DNA of 64,000 bases from JAFGLZ01 sp964390905 (lineage in GTDB: Bacteria; Planctomycetota; Phycisphaerae; UBA1845; JAFGLZ01). The translations under genes and the position numbers were made by a program. Shown in pieces: positions 7,785 through 16,699 of the stretch. Position 1 is the first letter of the stretch; every line of letters begins with the position of its first letter. The notes below the pieces were generated by a model that did no database searches, was not told the DNA's origin, and saw only the letters and a list, made by a program, of their open reading frames with translations. The stretch spans positions 14,202-78,201 of the forward strand of contig CAYMLO010000026.1 of the NCBI GenBank assembly GCA_964390905.1. Direction: 5' to 3'.

Positions 7785-10328
7785 TCACTGCGACTCAAGC
7801 CTGACGCTGAATCTCACGTCCTTGAGAAGACGGCGCACGCGTTCGTAGGGTTCCCAACTCGTCAAAAACTCAGTCTTCTGCTCGAGCGTCAGGCCGGCGT
7901 GCGTGCTGGCGGCGAAGACGTCGGTATCGAAGAAGATGCTACGGGTGACGGGCTTGCAGCCTGGGGCTGAGATGGCGAACCAGGCCGTCGGCGGCACCTG
8001 GCACGTCAACTGTCCGTCCGGTGCCGTATGCGCTCTGAGCACCTGTCCGTAGTTGACCACCTCAACCTGGGCCGTAACGGGTTTGGACTGGGCGTCCTTG
8101 ATCTCGAACGTCACATTGGCCAGCACCGGCCGCGGTGGTTTGGCGTCCGGGCGACGGAAGTAGATGGGGCTTGTGATGGCTACCCGTTTCGGTCCACCGA
8201 TGCAGCGGGCGATGTACCAGGCGTTGTCCGTTTCCTGGATGTCAAAGGCGGCTGTGAACGCCTGGTTGTCGTCGGCGGAGACGTCGAGGCGTCTTGCGAT
8301 CTCGCCGTTGCGCACCAGTTCGACGTGCGTCAGGCCCAGCCGGGGGTCGGCCTCAGACCGGGCCCACACCTTGACCGTCCGTGGCTTCGGTCCGGGGGCG
8401 AGCACCGCGCCGGGTCGCTTGCCGTCGATCGCAAAGTCGATGAGAGGTCCGGACGTTGTGAAGGTTCGTCCCGCCTTGATGCCAGCGGCGAAGTTGGCGA
8501 TCGAGAGGGGTTCGTTGCCCAGGTAAACGTATGTCCGGCACGCGCCCAACCGCGGCGCCCACGCTCTGTCCAGACAGGTGTCCGACGTGCCCGTGCAGGG
8601 CATGACGTACCCGTGGTTGAGCACGAGGTACCAGGATCGCTCGTTGGTCCCGCTGACCCCGGACGTCATCACGTCCATCGCGTCAAACGTGGGGCCTGCC
8701 AGCAGGTCGAAGGGCAGTTCTGTCGCCGGATTGTGACTGACGTTGGGGTGGGTGTAGCCGACAACGCCACCGCGTTGGTGGATGGCGTGGTGGGCCTCGA
8801 ACTGGGCCGAGTACCCGCGCGGGTGGGGCCGCGGACCGATCGGGTACGCCTTGCGGGGATCGGCCCAGTGCGTGTTGATCTCCCAACAGTGTCCGCCCGG
8901 AAACCACTTGACCTCCCAATTCCAGTCGGCCTTGAATCTCTGGCTGGACAGCCTCCTGCACAGATCGTCCCGGTACGAGGGTTCTCGCTCCGGACCGTCC
9001 CAGGCGTGCGTCGCGAAGTAGCAGTCGAGTCCCTCCGCCCGAGCGCCGATCGCACCACGCGTGATCGTTGCGTCGGGGATGTACCGCTCGCCGTGGATCA
9101 CGTGGGCGTGCATGTCGCCGCTGTACCATCCGCGAGCGGACAGGTTGATTTGCCGTTCCAGCCGCAGATCCAGCGCTAGCATCTGGCGGTCGGACAGGAT
9201 CTCCGCAGCGACCACCCGTGGGACGTATTCCGGTCCCCGGGTGGCCTTCACGGTCACCTTGCCTACCGGCAGGGCTTCGTCGAACTGGCCGTCCACCCAG
9301 AACCCCGAGCCCTTGAACGCGCTGCCGTCGGCGAGCACCACGCGCAGGCGTGCCGCGAGGGGCGTGCCGGTCTTGGCGTCCCTCACCTGTCCGTGGAAAC
9401 GGCCGACCATGAGCTGCTTCAGCGTCGCCATGCCCGTTGCGGTGCTTGTCGTTGCTGTGATCGTTGCCGTTCCACCTCGCCTTCCGGCCGTGAAGGTTGT
9501 CTCAATGAAACCGTCTTCGGTTACGCCCTCCGCGGGCGCGACGCGACCGCTGCCCGCCGTCCAGGTGACCGGCGTCCCGTCGGCGACAACGTCACCGTTG
9601 GCGTCCAGCACGCGACCGACGAGGAGGGCGGTGTCCGCGCCGTTGGCGAGAAGCTTCCTGAGCGAGCGGCGGGGCTTCGGACTGAAGACCTGCAGGCAAA
9701 CGCGCGCCGCCGACTGTCGCCCGACGGAACGGAACTCGACGTCGTCCAGCCAGACGGTGTCCATCAGCAGCGTGCGGGCGACGATAGCCGGGCGCGCCTT
9801 GACGGCGTTCGCGGGCGCCTGCACGACGGCCATTTGCCGCTCCCAGTCGTGGCCGCGGTCGTGATCCGCGTATCGCTGCAGCGCCTGCTGCAACGGGATC
9901 TTGCCGACGGGACGGTCCGCGGCATCGAACCATTCGATGTTCGGCTTGATGAACCCGTAGTGCAGACCGCCCCGCACCTTGGTCCAGACCGACACCAGGT
10001 AGACCTCGCCGGGCTTGATAGGCATGGATTCGACCGACGTCAGGACGACGGTGGAACGCAGTGCCGACATGAGGATTGAGGCGTTTCCGGAGTGGCGCGT
10101 CTTGTCGTCGCGGTTCCGCTGGCCGCGGAGTCGTGGGTCGCAGGCGATGTCGGCCGCCTCTCGGAACGTCCATTCAGCAGGTGCGCCGTTGCGCCACGTC
10201 TCGAACGACGGGTTCGGTGCGAGGTTCTTGGGGGCCGCACATGCCGTGCGCACGCCCACCAGCAGCGCCACTGCCAGGTACATTCGCGCCGGTTGGTTTC
10301 GTTGTGAAGGCAGCTGGGGAAGGGGCAT
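7785..10328 (-). CDS. CehA/McbA-type PHP metallohydrolase with N-terminal binding and Ig-like domains
   Basis: The protein has 847 residues. A signal peptide (MYLAVALLVGVRTACA after a basic stretch) is followed by a carbohydrate-binding-like jelly roll (NLAPNPSFETW, residues ~35-200), an invasin/Ig-like domain with TATITATTSTATG (~230-310), a short carboxypeptidase-regulatory-like segment, and a PHP/CehA domain starting at GWYSGDMHAHVIHGE (~residue 400) with later GYTHPNVSHN. The His-rich DMHAH motif is the metal site of this family. The start at 10328 has a GAGGG site; ATG 10283 is the alternative. Family members hydrolyse varied esters or phosphates; the substrate here is unknown. Confidence 0.7.
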   Translation of the reverse strand: MPLPQLPSQRNQPARMYLAVALLVGVRTACAAPKNLAPNPSFETWRNGAPAEWTFREAADIACDPRLRGQRNRDDKTRHSGNASILMSALRSTVVLTSVESMPIKPGEVYLVSVWTKVRGGLHYGFIKPNIEWFDAADRPVGKIPLQQALQRYADHDRGHDWERQMAVVQAPANAVKARPAIVARTLLMDTVWLDDVEFRSVGRQSAARVCLQVFSPKPRRSLRKLLANGADTALLVGRVLDANGDVVADGTPVTWTAGSGRVAPAEGVTEDGFIETTFTAGRRGGTATITATTSTATGMATLKQLMVGRFHGQVRDAKTGTPLAARLRVVLADGSAFKGSGFWVDGQFDEALPVGKVTVKATRGPEYVPRVVAAEILSDRQMLALDLRLERQINLSARGWYSGDMHAHVIHGERYIPDATITRGAIGARAEGLDCYFATHAWDGPEREPSYRDDLCRRLSSQRFKADWNWEVKWFPGGHCWEINTHWADPRKAYPIGPRPHPRGYSAQFEAHHAIHQRGGVVGYTHPNVSHNPATELPFDLLAGPTFDAMDVMTSGVSGTNERSWYLVLNHGYVMPCTGTSDTCLDRAWAPRLGACRTYVYLGNEPLSIANFAAGIKAGRTFTTSGPLIDFAIDGKRPGAVLAPGPKPRTVKVWARSEADPRLGLTHVELVRNGEIARRLDVSADDNQAFTAAFDIQETDNAWYIARCIGGPKRVAITSPIYFRRPDAKPPRPVLANVTFEIKDAQSKPVTAQVEVVNYGQVLRAHTAPDGQLTCQVPPTAWFAISAPGCKPVTRSIFFDTDVFAASTHAGLTLEQKTEFLTSWEPYERVRRLLKDVRFSVRLESQ

Positions 10329-10496
10329 GCGGTCCGCCCTCGCTTTCGTTTCTTTCGGCGTCGACGCAATGATGCCGTGTCAGCCGCGTAGCGACGTCAT
10401 CTGCGGAATTCGCGCCGCGATGGTCATGAGGTATTCTAGCATCCCCATGGCCCCGCTGCGTCAAGAGACGTCAGACGGAGATTCGGAGAGGTCCGC

Positions 10497-11217
10497 ATGT
10501 TCACCACCGACTGGAAACGACGGGGCGTCGTGCGATCGGCGGTTGCCGTCCTGCTGATATCGGTCGCGCCGGTCTGCCTCGCCGCGGACGACGGCGAGCC
10601 CTTCTTCAAGCTTCGCGGCTGGGAAACCATGGTTGAGGGGCTCTGGTGCGGGTCGCGCGGCGGCGGCACGTACTGGTACAAGAACCCGTTCTACCTCAAC
10701 TACCTCGACATGGTGCTGCGCGAGGCGCCGAAGTACAAGGCCAACGCGCTAATCCTGATGGGCCGGCACAACTACGCCGAGATCCACACGTTCGTCAGCT
10801 ACCGGAAGTGGCCGCTGCTGCACAGGATCTACAAGGATCGCGGCCTCAAAGACCGTGAGCTGCAGCAGCGGCGCCTCAACGAACTGATCGACAAGGCCCG
10901 TGAGCAGGGCGTAGGCGTGTACCTCTGGGATCACGAGGTCCACATCCCCGCCGAGATGCCGAAGTGCTACCCGTCGATTGTGGGGAAGGGCGCACGGTAC
11001 TGCCCGTGCGCGCCCGACCTGTGGCGGTTCATGGCGGACAAGTACGATGAGTTTCTCGAGCGCGTCGACGGAGCGGCTCTCGGTGACCTACGAGTGGGCC
11101 CGGAAGTCGTACGAAAGACGGGGTCAGTCTGCCCGACTTCGTCTCGCCCCGGGACCCGTCGCAAACGACGCGTTGGTGGATTGGCTGGCGGGCCTGCCGG
11201 CGCGGTCGACGCCGTAG
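10497..11217 (+). pseudogene. Broken TIM-barrel glycoside hydrolase-like gene (N-terminal part only)
   Basis: The first ~195 codons look genuine: a signal peptide (VAVLLISVAPVCLA), then GWETMVEGLWCGS and a patterned stretch ending in LWRFMADKYDEFLERV, like the start of a GH20/GH67-type catalytic barrel. After about base 11080 the frame loses protein character (Arg/Gly/Ala-rich), while a neighbouring frame shows SVTYEWARKSYERRG up to a stop at 11217. A frameshift plus loss of most of the barrel explains this best. A TTCTAGCAT box 55 bases upstream may be the old promoter. The family is not certain because the active-site half is missing. Confidence 0.55.
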
Positions 11218-11310
11218 CACGACTGGATGTCGCCGGGCCTGTGGGCTACCATCACCGTCTGCGCGTCGGGGCGCGACAGTGTGACATGACCTGATAAGGA
11301 TGGGTTGGCG

Positions 11311-14300
11311 ATGAATGTATCTCGGTTGGGGACACTCGTCTTGGCGGTTTGGGGAGCGTGGGTATCGGCAGCGCTTGCGGACACAGTGCGCGAGTCGGCC
11401 CGGTCGATCCCGGTCGCCTACGACGTGGACGTCGTGGTGGTCGGGGGAACGACGGGGGGCGTTGCGGCGGCTGTCGGTGCGGCGGAAGGGGGAGCGGACG
11501 TCTTCCTGGCCGCCCAGAGACCCTATCTGGGGCAGGACGTGTGCGGTGCGTATCGGCTGTGGCTGGAACCGGGTGAGGAGCCGTCGACCCCGCTTGCCGG
11601 AGCCATGTTCGCCGAGCCGCCGGCGCTGGTCGAGGTCGGGCGGGGCGTGCCGTTCAGCTACGAAACGGACATCCCCGCGGGCGGGAGGCACCCCGATACG
11701 GCCAAGCCGTCGAAGCTCTCGGACGGCAAGTGGGCCAGCGCGTACACGCAGAGCGTGGAATACGGCGGGGACGTGACCATCACGATCGACCTGAAGAAGG
11801 ACGTAGCCCTCGGCGAGATCCACGTGATGGCCTTCCAGCGGCGCCGCGACATCGAGACGGCGATGGTGACCGTCGCTATCAGCAAGGACAAGGCGCGTTG
11901 GCGGTACGCGGCCAGGATCAACAACACCGAGCTACGCCAGGGCGACTACATTGACGCACCCCTCTGTTTGTCGGCGCCGCTGAAAGGAAAGGCTCGGTAT
12001 CTGAAGGTCGTTGCCAAGAAGAGCGGAAAGGTGGAGCGGCAGCTTCTGGGTGAGGTGGTGATCGAGCCAGCAGGCGCGGACAGTCGCCCTCAACGTGTCG
12101 GTAAACCGCGCGTCCCGCCGATGCCGATGCAGGTCAAGCGTGCGTTGGATCAGGCGCTGCTGAATAGGGGCGTTCAGTTTCTGTACGGATGCTACGCAAC
12201 CGACGTGCTGCGGGACGCCAACGGCTATCTGGCCGGCGTCGTCATGGCCAACCGTTCCGGGCGTCAGGCGGTCAAGGCCAGGGTCATCATCGATGCGACG
12301 CCGCGGGCGGACGTCGCGCGGATCGCCGGGGTCCCGTTCGCAGCGTATCCCGGCGGCGAGCAGACGTTCAGACGGGTCGTGATCGGCGGGGAGGTCCACC
12401 AAGGCGCGGGTGCGGTTGCCCGGAGAATCCCCGCATCGGTCCACCTGGAGCGCCGCGGATCAGCGACCGCCGCCTGCCGCACCGCCATCGCGTACACGCT
12501 CGACATTCCCATGCAGGACGGCTCGTTTGCGTCGTTTGCCCGGGCTGAGCAGATCGCGCGCGACCGGACATGGGATCGTGGGCAAGTCGATGCGTCCGAG
12601 GTCCTGTACCAGGTGCCGCCCGACCCGATGAAGGGCGCCAAGCACCTGTCAGGCGAGTGGCCGGGCGCGGACAAGGCCGATCTGGACGCGTTCCGTCCAT
12701 CGCAGGAGCAGCGACTGTACGTCGTGGGCGGGTGCGCGGACGTGTCCCGAAAGGCGGCCGGTCAGCTCGCTCGACCGCTGGCGTTGATGACGCTGGGAAG
12801 GCGTATCGGCCGGGCAGCGGCGGCGGATGCGAACGTGACGCCGCGGCCGCGGGTCGTCTGCTTGGGTGATAGCATCACGGCGGCTGGTTATCCCGCGAAG
12901 CTGGGCAGAAAGCTCGACGGCTACCACGTCATCAACGCCGGGGCAGGAGGGGACACCAGCGGTCAGGGCCTTGCGAGGCTGGACCGCGACGTGCTGGGCC
13001 ATGCGCCCAAGGCCGTCGTCGTGCTGTTCGGCACCAATGACAGCGTGTTGACGGGACCGGGACGCTTCAAGACGCCGGTCAAGGAGTACGAGAGCAACCT
13101 GCGGGCGATTGTGCAGCGATGCGTGGGGCGCGGCGCGACGGTCGTGGTCTGCACGTTGCCGCCGGTCATCGCCGAACGGTACTTCGAGCGTCACCCGAAG
13201 GCCCACTATGACGCCGAAGGTGGGTTGGAGAAGGTCTTGCTGCGCTATCGCGACGCCGCGCTGCGCGTTGCCGAATCTCTGGGCGTGCCGGGCCTCGATC
13301 TGTACCGGGCGTTGGATAGCGATCTGTCGACCTTCGGCGCCTGCGGCGTTCACCCGACTCCCAAGGGCGAGGAGACGATCGCCTCGCTGGTGGCGGAGAA
13401 GCTGCGCCCGCTGCTGCCGCCGCGCAAGAGGGAGAAGCTGGCGCTGAGCGGCGTCCGTGTGGCGGGTGTGAAGGGCAAGGCGTCGGCGGGGGGCCAGGTT
13501 CGAGAGACGCTGGTAGGCGTTCGGCCCACGCAGCGAGGCCTGCCGACCGTGCCTGCAGGTGAGCGCGTCTTGCCCGTGCTCGGCGACTATGACGTCGTCG
13601 TGGTCGGCGGCGGGACGGGCGGCGCACCGGCCGGTATCGGCGCCGCCAGGCAGGGGGCCAAGACGCTCGTCCTGGAGTACCTCAACGGTTTGGGCGGGGT
13701 GGGGACGCTGGGCCTGATCGGCAAGTACTACTGGGGATACCGACACGGCTTCACGGCCGAGATCGATCGCGGGGTGGCGGATCTGGGCGGACAGAAAGAA
13801 CCTGCCACGCTCGGGTGGAACGTCGAATGGAAGATGGAGTGGTACCGACGCGAAGTCCGCAAGGCCGGCGCGGACATCTGGTTTGGGACGTTGGGCTGCG
13901 GCGCGTTGGTTGAGGATGGCTGCGTCAAGGGCGTGGTGGTGGCCACGCCTCAGGGGCGGGGCGTCGTCCTGGCGAAAGTCGTCATCGATTCCACCGGCAA
14001 CTCCGACATCGCTGCCGCTGCTGGTGCGCAGTGCATCTACACGGACGGCTCCCACGTCGCGGTTCAGGGCACGGGCATGCCGCCGCGCAAACCCGGCGCG
14101 TCCTACACGAACACCGACTACACGCTGACCGACGACGCGGACATCGTCGACATGTGGCGGACGTATGTGGTGGCGAGGGAGAAATACAAGCAGGCCTACG
14201 ACCTGGGCCAGATCATCGACACGCGCGAGCGGCGGCGGATCGTGGGCGATTTCGTCATCTCGCCGCTCGACCTCTATAACGGGCGCACGTATCTGGACAC

Positions 14301-15360
14301 CGTGGGCGTCTCGTACAGCAACTTCGACACGCACGGGTTCACGGTCCATCCGCTGTTTAGCCTCAATCCGCCCAACAAGAAGGGCGTGCAGGCCTACACG
14401 CCGTATCGCGCCCTCTTGCCCAAGGGGCTGGACGGCATCCTGGTAACGGGTCTGGGGATCAGCGCGCACCGGGACGCGATGCCGGTCCTACGGATGCAGC
14501 CCGACATCCAGAACCAGGGGTATGCGGCCGGGGTAGCGGCTGCGATGGCCGCGCGGTCCGGGAAGACCACACGCCAGATCGACATCCGAGCGCTGCAGAA
14601 GCACCTCATCGAGAAGGGAAGCTTGCCCAAGAGCGTGCTGACCGACAGGGATACGTTCCCCTTGCCGCAGGAGAAGATCGCGGCCGCTGTGGCGAGCGTC
14701 GTCGACGGGCAGAAGGGGCTCGGCCTGATTCTCGCCCAGCCGCGCGACGCGATGCCGTTGCTACGAAAGGCCCATGCGGCAGCGAAGACCGACGAGGCCA
14801 GGCTCGTCTACGCGCACATCCTTGGCATGATGGGGGACGCGACGGGCGTTGCGTGCCTGATCAAGAGCGTCCGCGCCAGCGATTGGGATGCAGGGTGGTC
14901 GTTCAAGGGAGGGGGCCAGTTCGGCGCGAGCCTCAGTCCGCTCGACAGCCGCATCATCGCGCTGGGCAAGACGCGGGACAGGCGAGCGGTGGCGCCCATC
15001 CTCGAGAAGGTCATGCGCCTGGGGCCGAAGCAGGCGTTCTCTCACCACCGCGCGGTGGCCGTGGCCCTCGAGACGCTCGGCGACACCAGGGCCGCCGTCC
15101 CGCTGGCGGGCCTCCTGATGAAGCCCGGCATGACGGGATATGCGCTGGGAACGATCGAGGACGCCAAGCGTTCGGCCGAGCACGCGGACGCCAACCGGTC
15201 GCGGGATGTTTCGCTGCGAGAACTGATCCTGGCGCGTGCGCTGTACCGGTGCGGGGACTCAAAGGGCATTGGCGAGAAGATCCTCCGCGAGTACGCGAAG
15301 GACTTCCGCGGACACCACGCACGCCATGCCCAAGCCGTGTTGAAGGGCGGCGGGCAGTAG
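11311..15360 (+). CDS. Multi-domain exported protein: FAD oxidoreductase, SGNH hydrolase, second FAD oxidoreductase, HEAT-like repeats
   Basis: The protein has 1349 residues. I chose ATG 11311 (AAGGA site nine bases before, good signal peptide ending ALAD) over TTG 11305. Order: FAD-binding Rossmann motif VVVGGTTGGVAAA (~residue 40); a discoidin-like insert (~130-253) with KLSDGKWASA; the rest of the FAD_oxidored fold ending LYVVGGCADVS (~470-508); an SGNH hydrolase (~513-706) with GDSITA, AGAGGDTS, GTNDS and GVHPT; a second FAD domain from VVVGGGTGGAPAGI (~758-1116); and helical HEAT-like repeats (~1130-1349). In the SGNH part the usual Asp of the DxxH motif is Cys (ACGVHP). Single FAD_oxidored proteins are common in planctomycete-like genomes; this combination looks unusual. 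Substrate unknown. Confidence 0.75.
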   Translation: MNVSRLGTLVLAVWGAWVSAALADTVRESARSIPVAYDVDVVVVGGTTGGVAAAVGAAEGGADVFLAAQRPYLGQDVCGAYRLWLEPGEEPSTPLAGAMFAEPPALVEVGRGVPFSYETDIPAGGRHPDTAKPSKLSDGKWASAYTQSVEYGGDVTITIDLKKDVALGEIHVMAFQRRRDIETAMVTVAISKDKARWRYAARINNTELRQGDYIDAPLCLSAPLKGKARYLKVVAKKSGKVERQLLGEVVIEPAGADSRPQRVGKPRVPPMPMQVKRALDQALLNRGVQFLYGCYATDVLRDANGYLAGVVMANRSGRQAVKARVIIDATPRADVARIAGVPFAAYPGGEQTFRRVVIGGEVHQGAGAVARRIPASVHLERRGSATAACRTAIAYTLDIPMQDGSFASFARAEQIARDRTWDRGQVDASEVLYQVPPDPMKGAKHLSGEWPGADKADLDAFRPSQEQRLYVVGGCADVSRKAAGQLARPLALMTLGRRIGRAAAADANVTPRPRVVCLGDSITAAGYPAKLGRKLDGYHVINAGAGGDTSGQGLARLDRDVLGHAPKAVVVLFGTNDSVLTGPGRFKTPVKEYESNLRAIVQRCVGRGATVVVCTLPPVIAERYFERHPKAHYDAEGGLEKVLLRYRDAALRVAESLGVPGLDLYRALDSDLSTFGACGVHPTPKGEETIASLVAEKLRPLLPPRKREKLALSGVRVAGVKGKASAGGQVRETLVGVRPTQRGLPTVPAGERVLPVLGDYDVVVVGGGTGGAPAGIGAARQGAKTLVLEYLNGLGGVGTLGLIGKYYWGYRHGFTAEIDRGVADLGGQKEPATLGWNVEWKMEWYRREVRKAGADIWFGTLGCGALVEDGCVKGVVVATPQGRGVVLAKVVIDSTGNSDIAAAAGAQCIYTDGSHVAVQGTGMPPRKPGASYTNTDYTLTDDADIVDMWRTYVVAREKYKQAYDLGQIIDTRERRRIVGDFVISPLDLYNGRTYLDTVGVSYSNFDTHGFTVHPLFSLNPPNKKGVQAYTPYRALLPKGLDGILVTGLGISAHRDAMPVLRMQPDIQNQGYAAGVAAAMAARSGKTTRQIDIRALQKHLIEKGSLPKSVLTDRDTFPLPQEKIAAAVASVVDGQKGLGLILAQPRDAMPLLRKAHAAAKTDEARLVYAHILGMMGDATGVACLIKSVRASDWDAGWSFKGGGQFGASLSPLDSRIIALGKTRDRRAVAPILEKVMRLGPKQAFSHHRAVAVALETLGDTRAAVPLAGLLMKPGMTGYALGTIEDAKRSAEHADANRSRDVSLRELILARALYRCGDSKGIGEKILREYAKDFRGHHARHAQAVLKGGGQ

Positions 15361-15455
15361 GCCTGTCGATGATGATCGAGGAGGCCAGGAAGATGTTTGT
15401 TGTCCACGAGCTCCCCAGCCAGCGCGAGAAGACTTGATCAGGCCTGCGCCAAGCG

Positions 15456-16484
15456 TCACGTCTCGATCCCGGCTCCAAGTCGAGACGCGATCTCCATGAG
15501 AAACGTGGAGAACTCAGCGGTGACGTCGAGCCAGATTTCCGTCCCGTCGAAGTCGCTGCGCGGGGTATAGGGCTCGACGTCGGGTAGTCGCCAGAATCCC
15601 TCCGCGGTCTGCGTTTCGGTCAGATACTCGGCCACGGCGATTGCGCCGGTCAGGTCCTCGTCGCGACGCGTCAGCTGGTACATCAGCGCGCAGCCCAGGC
15701 CCAGCTTCCCGCTGGGCGGGAAGCGGTAGACGTCGTCCGCACAACGTTCGGCGAACGCGACGATCTCCTTGCCGGCACTCAGGTACTTCGTCTGCCCCGT
15801 CGCGCGGTACAGATGGGCCAGGAGAATCAGCGCGATGCCGGGGTTATAGTAGATCTGCTGCTTGCGCGTTGCGTCGACGTAGTAGTACAACTCCTCTCCA
15901 GGCGGCACGTCGGTAACAAGATTTCCATCGATGTCCATGCGGGCGTAGAAGCGTGTCGGATCGGGCTGGCTTTCCACCAGCCTGACGAGCAAGTCGCCCG
16001 CGCGGCAGGCTTCAGCCAGACGGCCCGTCGCCAAGGCGGCCAGGCCGCCCCAAGACGTGCAGACCGGTTCATGGATTCGCGTGTCGCCATCGAGTGCGTA
16101 AAACCCGCCGGCCGGTGTCTGATAGCGGCCAAGGAAGTCGACCCCCCGCAAGGCCATATCCCATCGCCCAACCCGCTGCGCTCCCAGGACCAGCCAGGCG
16201 TTCGAATAGACCGGCCAGGCATCGTGAGACGAGCTGAGGGCCTTGCGCTCGGGCGCCCGGAAATCGCCCTCCGGCGTCAAGTGGTTTTCGGCGACCCACT
16301 CCAGCAGGCGAAGGGCTTCTCGTTGCCGGCCACCCAGCGACAAGGCGTACGGGATCTTGTAGTAGCTTCCGACGCCGTCTGCCCCGTCGCAGAATGATCC
16401 GTCCGCTCTCTGTCGCGCGCAGATCCAGTCGATACCTCGCCTCGCGGCTTCGAGGAACCGCCCAGGGGATTCGAGTGTCATCAT
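15456..16484 (-). CDS. Alpha/alpha-toroid protein (terpenoid cyclase/prenyltransferase-like fold), unknown function
   Basis: The protein has 342 residues, no signal peptide and seven or so helical pairs with motifs such as GIDWICARQRADGSF, LGRYQTPAGGFYAL and LTETQTAEGFWRLP. The QxxDGSF/QTxxGGF repeats are those of squalene-cyclase or prenyltransferase toroids, but the DxDD or zinc motifs of those enzymes are not visible, so it may instead bind or cleave carbohydrate. Two adjacent ATGs (16484, 16481) follow GGAGAGCG. It converges on the FAD fusion gene with a 95-base gap and diverges from the lyase-like gene. Confidence 0.55.
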   Translation of the reverse strand: MMTLESPGRFLEAARRGIDWICARQRADGSFCDGADGVGSYYKIPYALSLGGRQREALRLLEWVAENHLTPEGDFRAPERKALSSSHDAWPVYSNAWLVLGAQRVGRWDMALRGVDFLGRYQTPAGGFYALDGDTRIHEPVCTSWGGLAALATGRLAEACRAGDLLVRLVESQPDPTRFYARMDIDGNLVTDVPPGEELYYYVDATRKQQIYYNPGIALILLAHLYRATGQTKYLSAGKEIVAFAERCADDVYRFPPSGKLGLGCALMYQLTRRDEDLTGAIAVAEYLTETQTAEGFWRLPDVEPYTPRSDFDGTEIWLDVTAEFSTFLMEIASRLGAGIET

Positions 16485-16699
16485 CGCTCTCCGAGCAAGT
16501 CCTGTGGCCGGAGCGGCCCCGGGAAGGAGAATTCATGCCCGCGGATCCTACCACGTTCGGCGCCAGATGTAAGGATCACGAACCATCGTCCGTCCACCGA
16601 AACCTGGCCCGAGAAGAATGAAACCTTTCCGCCGGATTCCGGCCATGATACGGTGCCCCCAGGATGGACATCGCTGCCCACTGTTGGAGGCGCTTCGAG

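Noticed and set aside
6323..7804. Plus-strand open frame of 493 codons
   Set aside because: Antisense to the GH127-like gene, which has family motifs; no ribosome site.
12649..14469. Minus-strand open frame of 606 codons
   Set aside because: Antisense to the FAD/SGNH fusion; composition is Arg/Ala/His-rich without motif.
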